Under the pieces are notes generated by a model. That model searched no databases, was not told the origin of the DNA, and worked only from the letters and a program-made list of their open reading frames with translations. Of a DNA stretch of 64,000 nt, positions 23,245-36,469 are shown piece by piece. Numbering within the stretch: the first letter of the stretch is position 1; each line of letters opens with the position of its first letter. The position numbers and the translations under genes are program-made. Origin of the DNA: Epiperipatus broadwayi (lineage: Eukaryota > Onychophora > Udeonychophora > Euonychophora > Peripatidae); NCBI GenBank assembly GCA_028023455.1, contig JAQFVV010006472.1, positions 779,501 to 843,500 on the forward strand. Reading direction: 5' to 3'.

Positions 23245-24794
23245 GAATAAAAATTGATTCAATTCAAATATGATGATATATAACTTAATATGAAAGGTAT
23301 AATCTAAATACAAGTCTTTCCAAAAATATATTTTAATTTGTTTTTCTAGTTTCAATAATAAAAAGTAAAACTTTAAGTTACCAAACCTTTTGACTAGAAA
23401 GGTTACCTTTGGAAAATTTATTAATACCCAATCATCATCACTTACAAATTTGATTTCTCAGTGTTGCAGATATTACTAGCATACTGATGTTAAAAGCAAT
23501 CATAATGTTTGGATTGAGTTTGATAAGTAAACAAAAGTAAATAATAGATTAATAAAAAATAATAATTTATTAACAATGAATATAGAAAACTGTGCTTATA
23601 TGTGTGCAGCTATCATTAGATTTACAAAATATTAAAGATAATAAAATAATAAAAAATATTTTACATTTAAAACCTTACAATATTTATAATGATATGATAT
23701 TACCATGTAAAAAATTTAAACAGTTCCAAACCAGGTTTTCTGCAGATATCATTTTTTAAATATATTTATGGATATCTTCATTAATTCCTCCAAAGTTTGT
23801 AGTTATCATTCTGGTACACTGGTAATATTAAATAGTAATTAAGAAACATTGGTGATGTTAGATAGAATATAATATCAATAGGTCTTGGGTCATTCTTAAG
23901 GCACTGTCTGCTTCTTTTTTCATGGCATTATTAAAGCAGACCTTTTCAGCATTTGTTAATGAACATTGCATTTCCATGTGTTTGACAGGTGTAATGTTTT
24001 GTTAACTAGCCACACATAGTAAATGGTATTCTTTTAAAATAAAGTCATCATAATTTCTATTATAAATGAACTATTGAAAAATACTGTAGAATAGTTGCAA
24101 AGATATGGCTATCCAAGTTAGAGTGGAAATTAGGTTTAACCAGCAATTTCTTTTCTCTGCATGGGATCACTGCAATACTGCTTCTTGAGTTGAACCTTCA
24201 AATAGACTAAGGTAGATTGGACTAGCCCTAATTGCTTGTCTCAGATATATTTATACCCACTTTCTGTTGTTTACACCTACTGCTGGATTCAACAAATAGT
24301 TTCAAACAACAGATTCATCACCATCTAGTTAGAAGAATTTACATCTGTTTCTTTATAAAAACATAATTTTTGAAAAATTGATTTCGTTTTTTTTTTTTGT
24401 TTAACATGTGGAAATAAATAATTTTACAGATATTTTTAAATTACATTGTTATTTTATAATTATGTGAACAAAAAAAGAAAATACCCCCCCTCTTATTTAC
24501 ATCAATGATATGATGAAAGCAAAGTCATTGCCAACTTTTAAAAATTGATTAATGACTTATTTTGCTTTTATTAACTGATAATTATAAATATTATATTGAT
24601 AATTATAAATATTATATTTACATTTCACATCAGATTTGCTTTAAAAATTGATAATTTTTTTTTATCTGGATGTCTATTTAGAAGGCAGATCAAAAAAAAT
24701 ACAAAATTGTTTAGATTTTTATAATTATGCAATTCAAATTTATTGCATATGTCAAAACATTTTTTTCTTTCTTTACATTGTAAGTATTGGGAAT
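23245..24794. other. AT-rich DNA, nothing recognised
   Basis: No repeats or credible frames. Overlapping frames on both strands at 24625-24988 are chance or MITE-derived. Confidence 0.5.
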
Positions 24795-25175
24795 TTGAAC
24801 TCAGATATTCAAGCACCCTTCAACTATTCACACTATCTCATACAACTGACACACATGTCCACACACATGTGGAAAAGACAAATAATCACCAATATATGTA
24901 TTTTGTGCTAAACAAGCACTCATCATTTGGTGTTTATTATCATCTCCCACACACATATATAATCAGTGCTCAGTTTATATTAAGATAGCAAATCTTCATA
25001 CTTTAATGGACAGGCTTCAATCCACTCCAACCTCAAACTTTTCAGCCATCCATATCATTGAAAATCTGATGATAAAAACCCAAATCCCATGCTGAGGCCA
25101 ATATTTTTGCCATGTCCATTTTGACCTCAAGTCACTCTGACTCATCATGTATAGCACCTTATCCATTTAAATACA
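24795..25175 (-). mobile_element. Second copy of the 5.7-kb MITE family, one end missing
   Basis: Matches the reverse complement of 5681-6121 over most of its length, for example TCAACTATTCACACTATCTC at the left end and CAATCCACTCCAAC inside. The expected right inverted end is absent after ATCCATTTAAATAC, so the copy is truncated. Confidence 0.75.
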
Positions 25176-27539
25176 TAGAAGAGGGGTGGTCAGGATACAA
25201 GCTTGATGTGTAAATGTTTTAAAACCAGGCACTGTTCACAAACCTGGAGCTTAATTGTAAGTATTATTGTTTCTCAGATATTATAAAGTAACTTTATAAA
25301 ATATTTAATAACATTATTAAATGTAATAAAAAATTATTTTAATTTTTTATATCAGTGTACTCAAGTGGTATGTATTGTAAATGCACACATACACATACTG
25401 CAATTTATACATTTAACAATAATATCAAATCATCTCAAACATTAAAAAATTTTCAGCTATGCTCTCTTTGAGGTGATTTGATATTTAATATTTATTTCAG
25501 ATAGTGTTATGCACTGGAATAATTTAACAATAAATGTATGAATTATTAAACACTTCTTTTTCTAATGCAGTTTTGTAAAGTAACAAATTTGAGCTGTTAT
25601 TGGATTTGTTCTGTTACCAATATATATATATATATATATATATATTGAACCAACCTCCTCCGAACAATTAATAACGAAAATCCTACAACTAACTACTACC
25701 TCTATTTACTTAACACTTACTTCTTACTACCTTCAAAACCCTTAATGATCTAAAACTTACAATTTAAAATTTACTATTTAAGCTTACGGGAAACAAACAA
25801 ACACCAAGCATCGACAAATAAAATATTATCTAATATCTCTATTATATTTTGTCCTCCTAGATTTCCCTTTCAGAAAATGGTTGGTTTTCAGGTAAAGTGT
25901 CAACTATTATCAATAGCAAACTATCAATAATATTCAAAACTTGACTATCAAATATACACTGACCAAATAAATTCTTTATTTTATTTTTAAAAGAAAAAAG
26001 AAAATCCCTTAGGCACCAGCTAATTACATTAGAATTAGTATGTCCATTTGATCAGCATAATCTGATACCTGAAAATACCTGCTAGCTCAACTGGTTCCAA
26101 CCACCCAATAACAGACAAAAACAAAAGGTATATCTTAAATGCTGCCTCTTCTAAGCTACTACTATTTTTTTTTAAAAACTAAAATAATTTTCCCTGAACC
26201 ATTCAAATTAATACTTCAATCCTTTAAAACTAATAATAACATTATGCTGAATGCTAAACATTTATAGATTTAATTAGCGGATCTTTTCTAAAATACTATT
26301 ATTAATGATTGGATTTTTCCCTCCTACTCTTATTAAGAAAATAAATATTTATACTTACCCGTACATATCAGAAATAAACATAAATATTTTAAGAAAATAA
26401 TTTAAGTGTTTTTTTATATTATTTTAAAATAAATTAATCGTTTTATCTTATAATGAGACACACACACTTTTTTTTAAAGATTAAAATAAGCATTTTAATA
26501 TATTACTTTAGCAAATAAATTATACACATTACATCATATTTTATTTTATCCTTTTTTTTTAAGTTTAAAAAAAAACAAATCCCACATACGTGCATGCCAT
26601 TGTTTCAAAAATATTATTTAATAGAAGCTGCTTTTACTTATTTTATTATTGCAAATATTAATTTCTTGAAGTTTAAAATTTATTCTTTTTTTTAAAGGTT
26701 TAATTCAAAAAGTTCAAAGTTTTTTAATAAAGTCTATCTTTATTTTAAGAAAATATCTGTAATGGTAAGATATCAAAGTCAAATAATTACCTAGGTTTTT
26801 AAAATATGATAAAACAGCATAATGGAATTATTTCTTAACTCATTGATGACTGATAAAATGATTCTTTTGTAGATCCTGTGATATGATATTTTCATGGCTA
26901 GTTTGACATTCCTGCAGTCCGCTGTCCATTTAGACTATTTCAACATGATTACTTTCTGAACTAATCGCAGATCTTAAATGCATAGAGAGCGGCTTTTGGT
27001 CAACTGCAAATATGTTGGTTTTAACAGTGCAACATATTTTGGAAATATTACTTCAAGAAATATTTATTAAAATGAGAAAGTCAGACCAAGAATGAACAAA
27101 AGTTGAGCTATTTATACTGTTTTAAACAATGGAAAACTTTATTTAGCAGCAGTGTTCATCTCGTGAAATAAAATCAGCTTCTGCGTCTACTTTTATTAAA
27201 AATTACATACACACATGCACATATATTTATTTATTTTATTATAAGATAAAATGAAATCTCTTTATTATTTTATTAAAAATTCATTTAAAGAATATTAAAT
27301 CATTTATTTATTACAAGATTTTTTTCTTCTTTTAAACAAAAAAAAATATTTTATTTTAAACAGCTTATTATTTTAAACAGTTTATTATTTTTAACAGCAT
27401 TTACAGTTTATTTTATTTAATACAAAATCCCCCCTCCCCCCTGCTCTTTAATTTTTACATTTTATTCTCTTAATATTAAATTTTTATATTTTTAAAACAT
27501 GGGACTCATACAATTACTTTAATATCAATGTACTTTGGT

Positions 27540-27542
<3 letters not shown>
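25176..27542. other. AT-rich DNA with small microsatellites
   Basis: Contains (TA)n at 25620-25645 and a short repeated TTATTTTAAACAG motif at 27350-27400. No gene signal. Confidence 0.5.
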
Positions 27543-27623
<81 letters not shown>

Positions 27624-27630
27624 AATGGTA
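27543..27630. repeat. (AT)n with palindromic TACCATTA flanks
   Basis: Two AT runs (27543-27587 and 27592-27621) separated by ACCAT. TACCATTA on one side and TAATGGTA on the other make an extended self-complementary structure. Confidence 0.9.
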
Positions 27631-28731
27631 TAGAAAGAGGGGGATATCAGTAATGTTGAAATTATCTCTCAAATATCAACAAAAGCAATACACAAGCAAA
27701 GAATGAGCATCGGAAATCATTAAAAGTAATTATAAGTAATAATCTGGCATCTCCAGAAATTATCATCAAGAATCAGCAATCATCTCTTGTGACTAGATTT
27801 GTAAAAGATATATTATAAAATCTTAGGCTAATCATCATCTAGCCAATATCAAACTTAGGTCATATTATAAAAATATTTATCAAAATTTCATCTGCATGCA
27901 TATATTTAGAAGTTAAAATATCTTATAATAATAACCATGCAAAAATATAGGATCATAATATCAATGACAATTATCATTGATTTTCAGAGTTATCTGAGAT
28001 ATTGAATATATAGACCACCAATAAACCAATTATCAAATTTAAACATAAAATGAAGCATTGATGACTTATGACTTTAGTATTATCCAAATAATTATACCGA
28101 TAACCATCTATATATCCATATACAATACTAACATACACATATATTGCAAACATCATTATTTCCAGTGATTCTATTATTAAAGCAGATTGCATCCAGGCTA
28201 TGTAAAGTCTGGTGGATTTTTTTAATTGGTAGCTTTAACAATTTTTTTTTTTTTAGATTTAATACAAACTAAAGATTTTAATAATATATATTAAACCTGA
28301 CAAATGTAGCCAGCCAAAAGACCATCATTTCAACTTCATTATACACTAGCCAAAACTATAATGTAAATAAAACAAAGTATTTTAACATTAGATATTAAAT
28401 GTGAGAAATATACATACCCTGAAAGGTGAGTGTTTTTTATTAATTCATAAATATAATAATATGATAACAAAAGGAAATTTAAATATGTTACTATAGCACC
28501 TAATTTTCCACCCTCATTAAGTATCACATTTCAAATATAAATTCATGTCATTTTCTTCATCATTTAAATACTATATCTCTGTAGTTAAAAGCATGTTTTT
28601 ATGAGCATTTTTTTTGTGAGCATTTCTTTTAATAGCAAAGACTATTGTTATTGTGGAACTGTTTTTGTAATAATTGGTTGCATTAAACAAGTTATTTAAA
28701 TATTATATAAGTAAATTTTTGAATTTTAATA
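27631..28731. other. AT-rich spacer, nothing recognised
   Basis: Short unsupported frames only (27974-28192 and 28339-28527, minus). Confidence 0.5.
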
Positions 28732-29031
28732 AAGTAATATTTACTAAGGCTGTAAACCTCAAAAATATCTGTGTGAATATGTGAAGGTAGGGACCTCTAC
28801 AGGTCTTAACCATAAGCTTATGCTTTGGAAAAAAAGAGAACCCTTCTTTACTTCAACCTACTTTTTATATGAATAGATGAAGCTGGAGTGGTTAGATCTA
28901 AGGTTGAAGTAAAGAAGGGTTTCCCTCTTTTCTTCCAAAGCCTAAGCTTGTGGTTGAGACCTGTAGAGGTCCTTACCTTTGCATTTTCATGCACATATTC
29001 TTGAGGTTTACAGCCTTAGTAAATATTACTT
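28732..29031. repeat. Foldback element, ~130-bp arms
   Basis: Outer tips are AAGTAATATTTACTAAGG and CCTTAGTAAATATTACTT. Arms of about 130 bp with few mismatches share blocks such as GACCTCTACAGGTC and CCTTCTTTACTTCAACC. A ~40-bp spacer lies between. It is probably a MITE; no clear target duplication. Confidence 0.82.
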
Positions 29032-29226
29032 ACATAATCAATGTGCATTTAAATAAATTTATAATTTTAATAAACTAAATTAAAATTTAGATTTTAAAAT
29101 ATATCTGTTATATTTGATAATTACTGAATAAAAAAAATTTTTTTTTTGATGGTCAGTTATGACTACCATAATCATAATTTTATTTAAATTTATTAATAAT
29201 TATTATTTATAGTAATATTTTTGTTA

Positions 29227-29710
29227 AATGTGATATTTGTAATATTTTTTATTTAATTGGTTATTTTAACAATTTTTTTAAGAATTAATGGAAATATGTT
29301 TTTTTATTAAATATTGCTAATTTATAAAAATTCATTAACACTGTTGAGTATATCATTCATCTTAATTAGAGCATGCCTTAATGTTGAATTATGAATAGGT
29401 GTTTGTGACTTTTTCTGCAGTTGAATGGGATGGAAAACAAAAATGCTGGCCATTTTTGTCATTTCTGTTTATTAAATATAATATTTGTAATATTTTTTAA
29501 TTGGTTGCTTTAATAATTTTTTTAAATATTTAATTTAAATATGTTTTTCATTATTAAACATTGCTAATTTATAAAAATTGGTTAACATTACTAAGTATGT
29601 CATTCATCTGAACTATTTATTATTAGGACATATCATGAAAGCACATAGTGCCTTAATGTCAAATTACAAATCAGCATTTGTGGCTGTTCCTGCAACTGGA
29701 TGGAAACCTT
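29227..29710 (+). repeat. Diverged tandem duplication, ~240-bp unit
   Basis: About 29227-29445 and 29474-29710 align in the same order: TTTGTAATATTTTTTA, TTGCTAATTTATAAAAATT, then TATGTCATTCATCT-like and GCAACTGGATGG-like blocks. They contain no coding frame and are old judging by divergence. Confidence 0.65.
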
Positions 29711-30639
29711 TACTATGAAATGTATACTATAATCCTGTAGTTAAGAGTACTACATTTTTTACCAGTGTATTTTATTTAATGGCAGAATTACTTCCTTCAC
29801 ATAAATGTAGTGGTTGTGATATCATCAGACTAACATTCATTTACCAATCAGATAACAGAGAAATTATGGATTAGATTATTAAATAATTTCAGTACAATAA
29901 TCTATAAATCTTTATAGCACAAATATAAGATGACATCAATCACACACATTAATAATTTGCAAAATAGATAGAAGAATAAAGACATTAGAATAGTAATAAT
30001 TTTAGAAATTATTTAATAAAATTATTTGATAAATAAAAAAATAGAAAATGATAATGTGACAAATCTAAAGTTAACACATTTAATTTCATATGATTATATA
30101 ATACATATAATTATTATTCCTTCTAATCCATTTCATATTTAATCTAGATTAGCTGATCTCCTACAATAATCAAATGCTTAAAAAGTAATTTCATAAGAAA
30201 AAAAGGAAAAATTAATTTAACTTAAGCTTTTCTTCTCTTTTTCTTTTAAAAATGAGAATGTTCCACACAATTTTCACAAGTAAAAAAAATCAACAAAAAC
30301 AACAACAAAAATAATAATAAATTATTCAATATTTTTAATTATTCAATTTTTTTACAAAATAATATTTCTAAATGTAGATGTATGTACTATAATATCTCAT
30401 CTGAGTATGGATTTTTTATTTTAGTTATTCTTTTGAAGAAGTTCATTCCTAACATTTTTCTTCTGGAAAAAAATTCTCTAGAGCTGGACATTATAGATGC
30501 CCTTTATATTTTTTCATTTTTAATATTAAAATATTTTTCCCTTGCTGTTGTGAAATACTGTAGGGACTATCATATAAATATACTTTTTCTGCTTGCACAC
30601 ATAATAATATGATCTACTTTACATGACAAGTCATGCCTA

Positions 30640-31900
30640 ATTATTGTAATTATGTATGACATGACAAAGTTCACGTTGTCAAGATGTTTTACCAAAAAAA
30701 CTAACTATTGAAATAACTGACATAATATCAAAAAAATTACTGGAAGCTTCTCCTTTACTTATTCTTTTTGTTTTATGATGTCTGATTATGTATACTCTTT
30801 GGTCCAGTTTTGGTATGTCAATGAGTTCTTCATTAATTTGTTGATACCTGGAGGGGATTACTGACAAGTAACATCTTGTGATGCTCCATTTTGTTTAATG
30901 AAACCTAGTTGGCTGAACTGTCCAGGTGTTCAATAGTAGTTCTCCTTACATCATCCATAAACAATTTTTATCTTCATGAAATTTATTGACAATCCCTTGG
31001 TAAGATTCACATTTTGGTGACATGCGTTTTTTTTTATAACCCAGTTCACTAACTTTTAGGCCTTGCTTTCAAATATTTAATTTTGCCTTTTTATAATACC
31101 TCTTGATATTGTCCTTTAACAAATCACTCTTCATATAGTCCTTTCGTATATTTTTCTGGCTCATTTTTTAATCTGAAATTTTTTACTTAACTTTTATTGT
31201 ATCTTTTAGCTTTTTGTAAGACAACATTTTACAACTTTCTATTTCTCAGATTACTATTTAACTCTTGATACTTGATTCACTTGTTATATTATTTTTTTAT
31301 TTACTCTTCTGACCATCCTACCAATTCCTTTTTGACATTCTTTCTTTTATTGAAAATTTCAGTTGCTCATCCTCTCTAATATTTGATTTATTCTTTCAAG
31401 TTCCTCTCATAATATTTTTTATTTTTTCTCTTTATCTACCTCTATTGGTCATTTTATATTTTGAATAACTTCATAAACATTCCGGTTCATTTTTTGATTG
31501 TTTCTTTTATTTTTCTGATAAATTTTCTCCCTCTTCATCAACACTTTTTGATTATCTTCCTTTTCTTGATTGCTTTTTTTAATTTTCCCTTGCAGCATTT
31601 CATTTTATTTTACTCTCTTTTAATTATCTTTTCTTTTTTGATTGTTTTCTTTTATTTTCCTTATCAGCCTTTATTTTCTTCCCTGGTTGCTTACTTTCAC
31701 TTTTTACCAGCATTTTTTCTCTGTGCTGATTATTTTTTTCTATTTTCCTTTGTATTTCTTCATTGATTTTTTTGTAGTGGTATCCTCCATATTTGGATTG
31801 ACATAGTCATTTCCTCCATTCTCTGGACTTCTTCAGCTGATTATTTATCTTTCCTTGATTATGTTCATCCTCCATTTATTTCAATTACTTTTAACCTTAC
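30640..31900 (-). pseudogene. Decayed Lys/Glu-rich coding region, family unknown
   Basis: The plus strand is strikingly pyrimidine-rich, so the minus strand reads as purine-rich Lys-Glu-Asn-Gln-Arg text broken by many stops and frame changes. Short pieces such as KINEEIQRKIEKNNQ and KKIKADKENKRKQ look like charged coiled-coil repeats. The clean frame at 30679-30867 is the downstream end. A worn-out retroelement gag/ORF1-like region is possible because the gag at 44.3 kb has a similar charged segment, but I found no homology. Low-complexity drift is the alternative. Confidence 0.3.
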
Positions 31901-32551
31901 ACAGAATGTAACCTTTAAAATATTTCATAAAATAGGCCTCGCATGACTTTTCCTTCCATACAATATTTCATTATTATCTATCACTCTTGATGTATTCTTC
32001 TTTGAACCTAACTTTTTAACTTTTGCAAAAAAGATGAAAAATTATTATATAAAAAATATATATGAGTATCTAATGTTATATTTTCAATATTTTTATTATT
32101 GAGATTGTTACCCCATTAGTCCAGTAATATTATTATAACCAACTTTAAAAAAAGAAATTTTAGAAACAGGATTTTCTTTTTCAATTTTAGTATAACTATA
32201 TAGCATTGACAGATGTTACCAAAATGGTGAACATTGCTAAGTCTGATAAAACATGTAGTTAAATTATAAAAATTGCGGTTAATTTAAAATCAAGTAAAAA
32301 CATTCATTAAGGAATTTAGATTATCAATCCCACATTATACAGTGATATAAAATATTGTTGAATACCTCGTAATAAAATAAATAAATCTTTCATATGCATG
32401 TGTAAATGCTAGGAGACTTGTCAATCAAAAAAATGTTATATTTATGAATTCATACATGTGAAAAATTATATCTAAGTTTACTGCAGTTACAATTAAAGGT
32501 ATAAATTAATACATTATACAGGCTTAAACCTGCATTTATATATTAATATAT

Positions 32552-32680
32552 GCGGGATTCGAACTCAGACTTTCACACAACCCACTACTCTCAGTGCCAT
32601 CTCATATTGCTGACATGTGTGTGATCAGGTGAGTCAGCAATATGAGATGGCTGGCACTGAGAGTAGTGGGTCATGTGAAT
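32552..32680. mobile_element. Hairpin MITE, ends-only form
   Basis: Arms at about 32573-32615 and 32632-32677 are inverted copies (CACTACTCTCAGTG against CACTGAGAGTAGTG, and ATCTCATATTGCTGAC against GTCAGCAATATGAGAT) separated by ~16 bp. The start, TTCGAACTCAGACTTTCAC, resembles the tip of the MITE family at 5.7 and 24.8 kb, so this may be a deletion derivative of a relative. Confidence 0.7.
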
Positions 32681-33040
32681 TAAAGGTATGGTAAATTTGT
32701 TATATTATCTATAAATATGTTGATACTACAATGTATAAAAACTAAAGGACTTTGTTAGCAAAATAAACCGCATATTAATTAATGATTATATTTTATAAAT
32801 AAACTAGCTACATAATTTATTATTTTTATTAAAGAAAAAAAATTATAACTCGATTAATAAGTACACTTATAAATAAATTATTACATGATTTTTTATTAAA
32901 GTATACTTTATTAGAGTTAATCATTGTACATATAGTAGGATATGTGATTTTAAGGAATGGGGAACCTATAGAAAATGTGATATTTACAATTATAGATGAT
33001 CATTAAAATATATCAGATTTAACAAATGTTAGCATAAATA

Positions 33041-34247
33041 CTATAGTGCAGTGGTCTTCAACCTTTTCACACCTGTGGACCGGCAAAAATAAGAATAAGA
33101 TTTCGTGGACCAGCAGAAGTTTACAGATAAATTTTCTTAAAGATGTAACTTGCTTAGCCTTAGATAAGCATAATTGTTATAACTTACCAAAACAGCATAC
33201 TAGTTATTATGTATTGTAATGGTGTTGCTTACCTTCACATGTTGAACGCTCTTTCTCAAGTTGTGCAGTCATACTGCTACAGAAAACAAGTACAATAACA
33301 ATCGTTCTCATTAATGTGCTTGCATTTTACATTTATTATTTCATTGTTAAAACATGCAAAAATAAAATGTTATTCACCTGAATGTTGAAAAAGTCAAAAG
33401 TTTTGATCTTATTTTATTTATTTATTTATTTATTTATTTTGGAGGGGGGGAGTGTGAGAAATACGTTGTCATCACTGAGACAAAAGATAGACACCAAAGT
33501 TATTTTTTGTTTGTTTTTATTTTTAAAAAAAGGTAACAGAAATTGGTTTTAAAAATAAAAGTTTTAGTATTTTAGCGATATACAAATAAAGCCAAAAAAA
33601 ATATCGCCTTATAGGCCAAAAAAAAGTGGGTGTATTTTTAAACAAAAAAAAAAGAAAACGAAACTTGAAAAAGTCAAAAGTTTTGATCTTACTTTATTTT
33701 GGGGTGGTGCGGGTGTATTGAGAAATACTTTGTAAAAGTTAGAAACAGAACTTATTTTTTGGTTTTTATTTTTTAAAAAAAGGTAATAAAAATTGATTTC
33801 AAAAATAAAGTTAAATCCAAAAAAAAAAAATCGCTGTATAGCCAAAAAAAAAAACACTAAAAATGAAATATTAAAAGAGAGAGTAGAAAAAATTTAAGAG
33901 ATCAAAAAAAGTCACGTTACGTTTTATTGTTTTAACAATGCTGACAAGCGGCTGTGATTGGCTATCAAAAGACAACCGGAGTTTGTATAATAAAAAACTT
34001 TTTTCTACCCCCCCCCCCCATAAACGTCTGTGATAAATAGAAAAACAAATTAATTTATATATGATTGATTAGATTTTGTTTTTGTTCTGTTTCTTTTTTT
34101 TTTAATTGGGTAAAAATGTGATGGAGAAATAAATAAAAATTGTTTATATTAATTAAAAGTTTAAAATCTTAGTATTCTTCCCAGTCTAGATGCACAGACC
34201 TACAGAAAAGTTCTGCAGCCCGGTGTTTAAAGACCACTGCTATAGTG
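33041..34247. mobile_element. Non-autonomous hAT-type element with 8-bp TSD
   Basis: The 1191-bp body (33049-34239) starts CAGTGGTCTTCAACC and ends in the inverted form (…TTTAAAGACCACTG). CTATAGTG occurs directly outside both ends (33041-33048 and 34240-34247). An 8-bp duplication with CAG-type tips is the hAT hallmark. No transposase frame is present. Inside, a ~280-bp stretch is duplicated: GAAAAAGTCAAAAGTTTTG occurs at about 33388 and 33667 with similar text after it. A TTTA-repeat (about 33413-33440) and a C-run near 34009 are also present. Confidence 0.88.
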
Positions 34248-35627
34248 AAAAGGTGAAGATCAAAAGTCTTTTGATTAGATAATAAGAACAGAGTTCTTTA
34301 ATACTGGATAAGAGAGTTCTTACATAGGATGTAGATCCTCATAGGTCTCTCTTTCTTTTTTTCCATATTTTGGTATAATGGAGAAATGAATGAGAAGAAA
34401 GACCCTTGGGAACAAACCACATAAAGCAGTGGCCCCAATTAAAAGTGTGTGAGGTAATTATGGAATGAATATTAAGGTGGTAGTGATTGGTGTCCATGTC
34501 TAGGCAAGAAAAAAATTTCCCACATGGCATCATAGATTTATGGAGAGGCAAGCTTCTTATCCCTTACATGATTTGTTACTTTGTTTATGTAAGATTGCAA
34601 GTTTACCATCATTCATCAAGAATAACCTATGTTCTCCATGATTTAGCCTGGCATTACAAATAGGACTGTGTAATATTATATTATTATATTGAATAAAATA
34701 TTGTTTTAATATATATGTAATAATTTATGTTCTAATGCTAAAGCTAGATGGGACCCATGTAAGTTATGTAAATAAACAAATAAATAGAGAAAATGTAAAT
34801 AAATGAACTATGTTAAGTCTGACCATTACTATATATATATATGTATAAAAATATATATATATATATTAATACTATATATATATATGTATAAAAATAAATT
34901 GTAATATATATTAATACTGTAGACAATATATAATAAAATAAATTCTACAAGAATATGTTAGATAATTATCAACTATTAGTTTCAAAAATTTTGGTCTAAA
35001 ATAATATTAATTATTTTTTGTAAAACCAGGCTTTTGATACAGTGTATATTTGTCAAAGCATGACTAAAATCAATATAGCAAATGCATTAGCATATCAGCA
35101 TGCTTATAACTAAATATTAATTTTAGTCATATATATATATATATATATATATATGACTAGAAGTAAGGGTACAATATATATATATATATATCAATAATTT
35201 TTAACAGATATAACTGTTTAAATATTTAAATATGTGGAAATAACTGTTATATTTTTTTATATTAGAAAATTATTATTAGACGTTAATAAACAGTAATCAA
35301 TGGAAATAATAAGTTATAAACACACCCAGCATTCAAAAAAAGTATCTCTTCTAACAGCACAAAGAAAACCAATAATTATTTTGTCATTATACTAATATTT
35401 TATCCTGAAATAGGGAACGCATCAGCTGATCCTAAAAAGCAAAACAATCCCTTTATACTTTACCTGACAGCCTTTAATAATTATATTTGAAATGTGTAAT
35501 ACTATTTAAGGGTGAGAGAAAAATAAATGAATTAAAATTCTTGAAAAATCCATGTTTACTTATAAAATATAAATTAATATTCAATATAAAACTAATTATT
35601 TATGGAAATATGCATTTTTCATGAGAT
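34248..35627. other. AT-rich DNA with microsatellites and a MITE fragment
   Basis: (AT)n-rich tracts lie at 34829-34906 and 35129-35154, the latter flanked by palindromic AGTCAT/ATGACT. About 34958-35010 starts GTTAGATAATTATCAACTATTAG and resembles the left end of the foldback at 36003. The 34339-34551 minus frame is unrecognised. Confidence 0.5.
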
Positions 35628-35681
35628 TCTCTCTCTCTCTCTCCCTCTTCCTCTCCTTCTCCCTCTCTCTCTCCCTCTCTC

Positions 35682-35776
<95 letters not shown>
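35628..35776. repeat. (CT)n microsatellite
   Basis: Nearly pure CT dinucleotide with CCCT/TCCT interruptions in the first 60 bp. Leu-Ser and Arg-Glu repeat frames through it are artefacts. Confidence 0.97.
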
Positions 35777-35778
<2 letters not shown>

Positions 35779-36002
35779 AGTATATATTTTTTGTAATTTA
35801 AGCATTAAAAGTCATCATTCAGATATATGGGAGGATACTAATGTTATATAGGGGAAGAACATGTTTATTTTTAGAGTCATTTGGTGAGATTTTTGTTGCA
35901 AGATGAAATATTAATATAATGAAGAATTATATATGTATGATCCAAATAAAATCATAACTGGTATTATTTCTGTGTAATGATTAGAAAAAATTGTTAGCAG
36001 CA

Positions 36003-36153
36003 ATATTGTTAGATAATTATCAATTATTATTGGCAGCCTTTTAAGTTAAACAATTTGTTCTAATAGTCCAAAATAAAAAAAAATATTGTGAATTAGAGCA
36101 AATTGTTTAGTTTTAAAGGTTGTCAATAGTAATTGATAATTGCCTAGCAATGT
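36003..36153. mobile_element. Foldback MITE, ~150 bp
   Basis: Arms share GATAATTATCAATTATTATTGGC on the left against its inverted, mildly diverged form ending GATAATTGCCTAGC. The halves AAACAATTTG and CAAATTGTTT face each other across a short A-rich centre. A partial relative is at 34958. Confidence 0.7.
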
Positions 36154-36469
36154 CATTTCTAATAAATTGATCTAATTATGAAATAAAAATAACTCCAATC
36201 ACATTTTTGTTTACATCATAATTAATCCATAAAATATTTAAATTAATATATACATATATTAGCTAAATAGCTGGCATTTCAGTACAATGATAAGTAATTT
36301 CCTCAGACCTTCTTTTTCAAATCATAAGAATGTGTGTGGTGAAATTTAAAATCTTTTTTTTTTCTTTTGTTATTTTCTCCTCATTCTTAAATTTTGTTGG
36401 TGAGAAGTTTGAAAAAATATTTTATCCTTCAATAGCTTTTTCCAAATATCAATTTTCTTTAATTCACGC

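Noticed and set aside
35596-35805. Frames of Leu-Ser and Arg-Glu repeats on opposite strands
   Set aside because: Both are readings of the (CT)n microsatellite.
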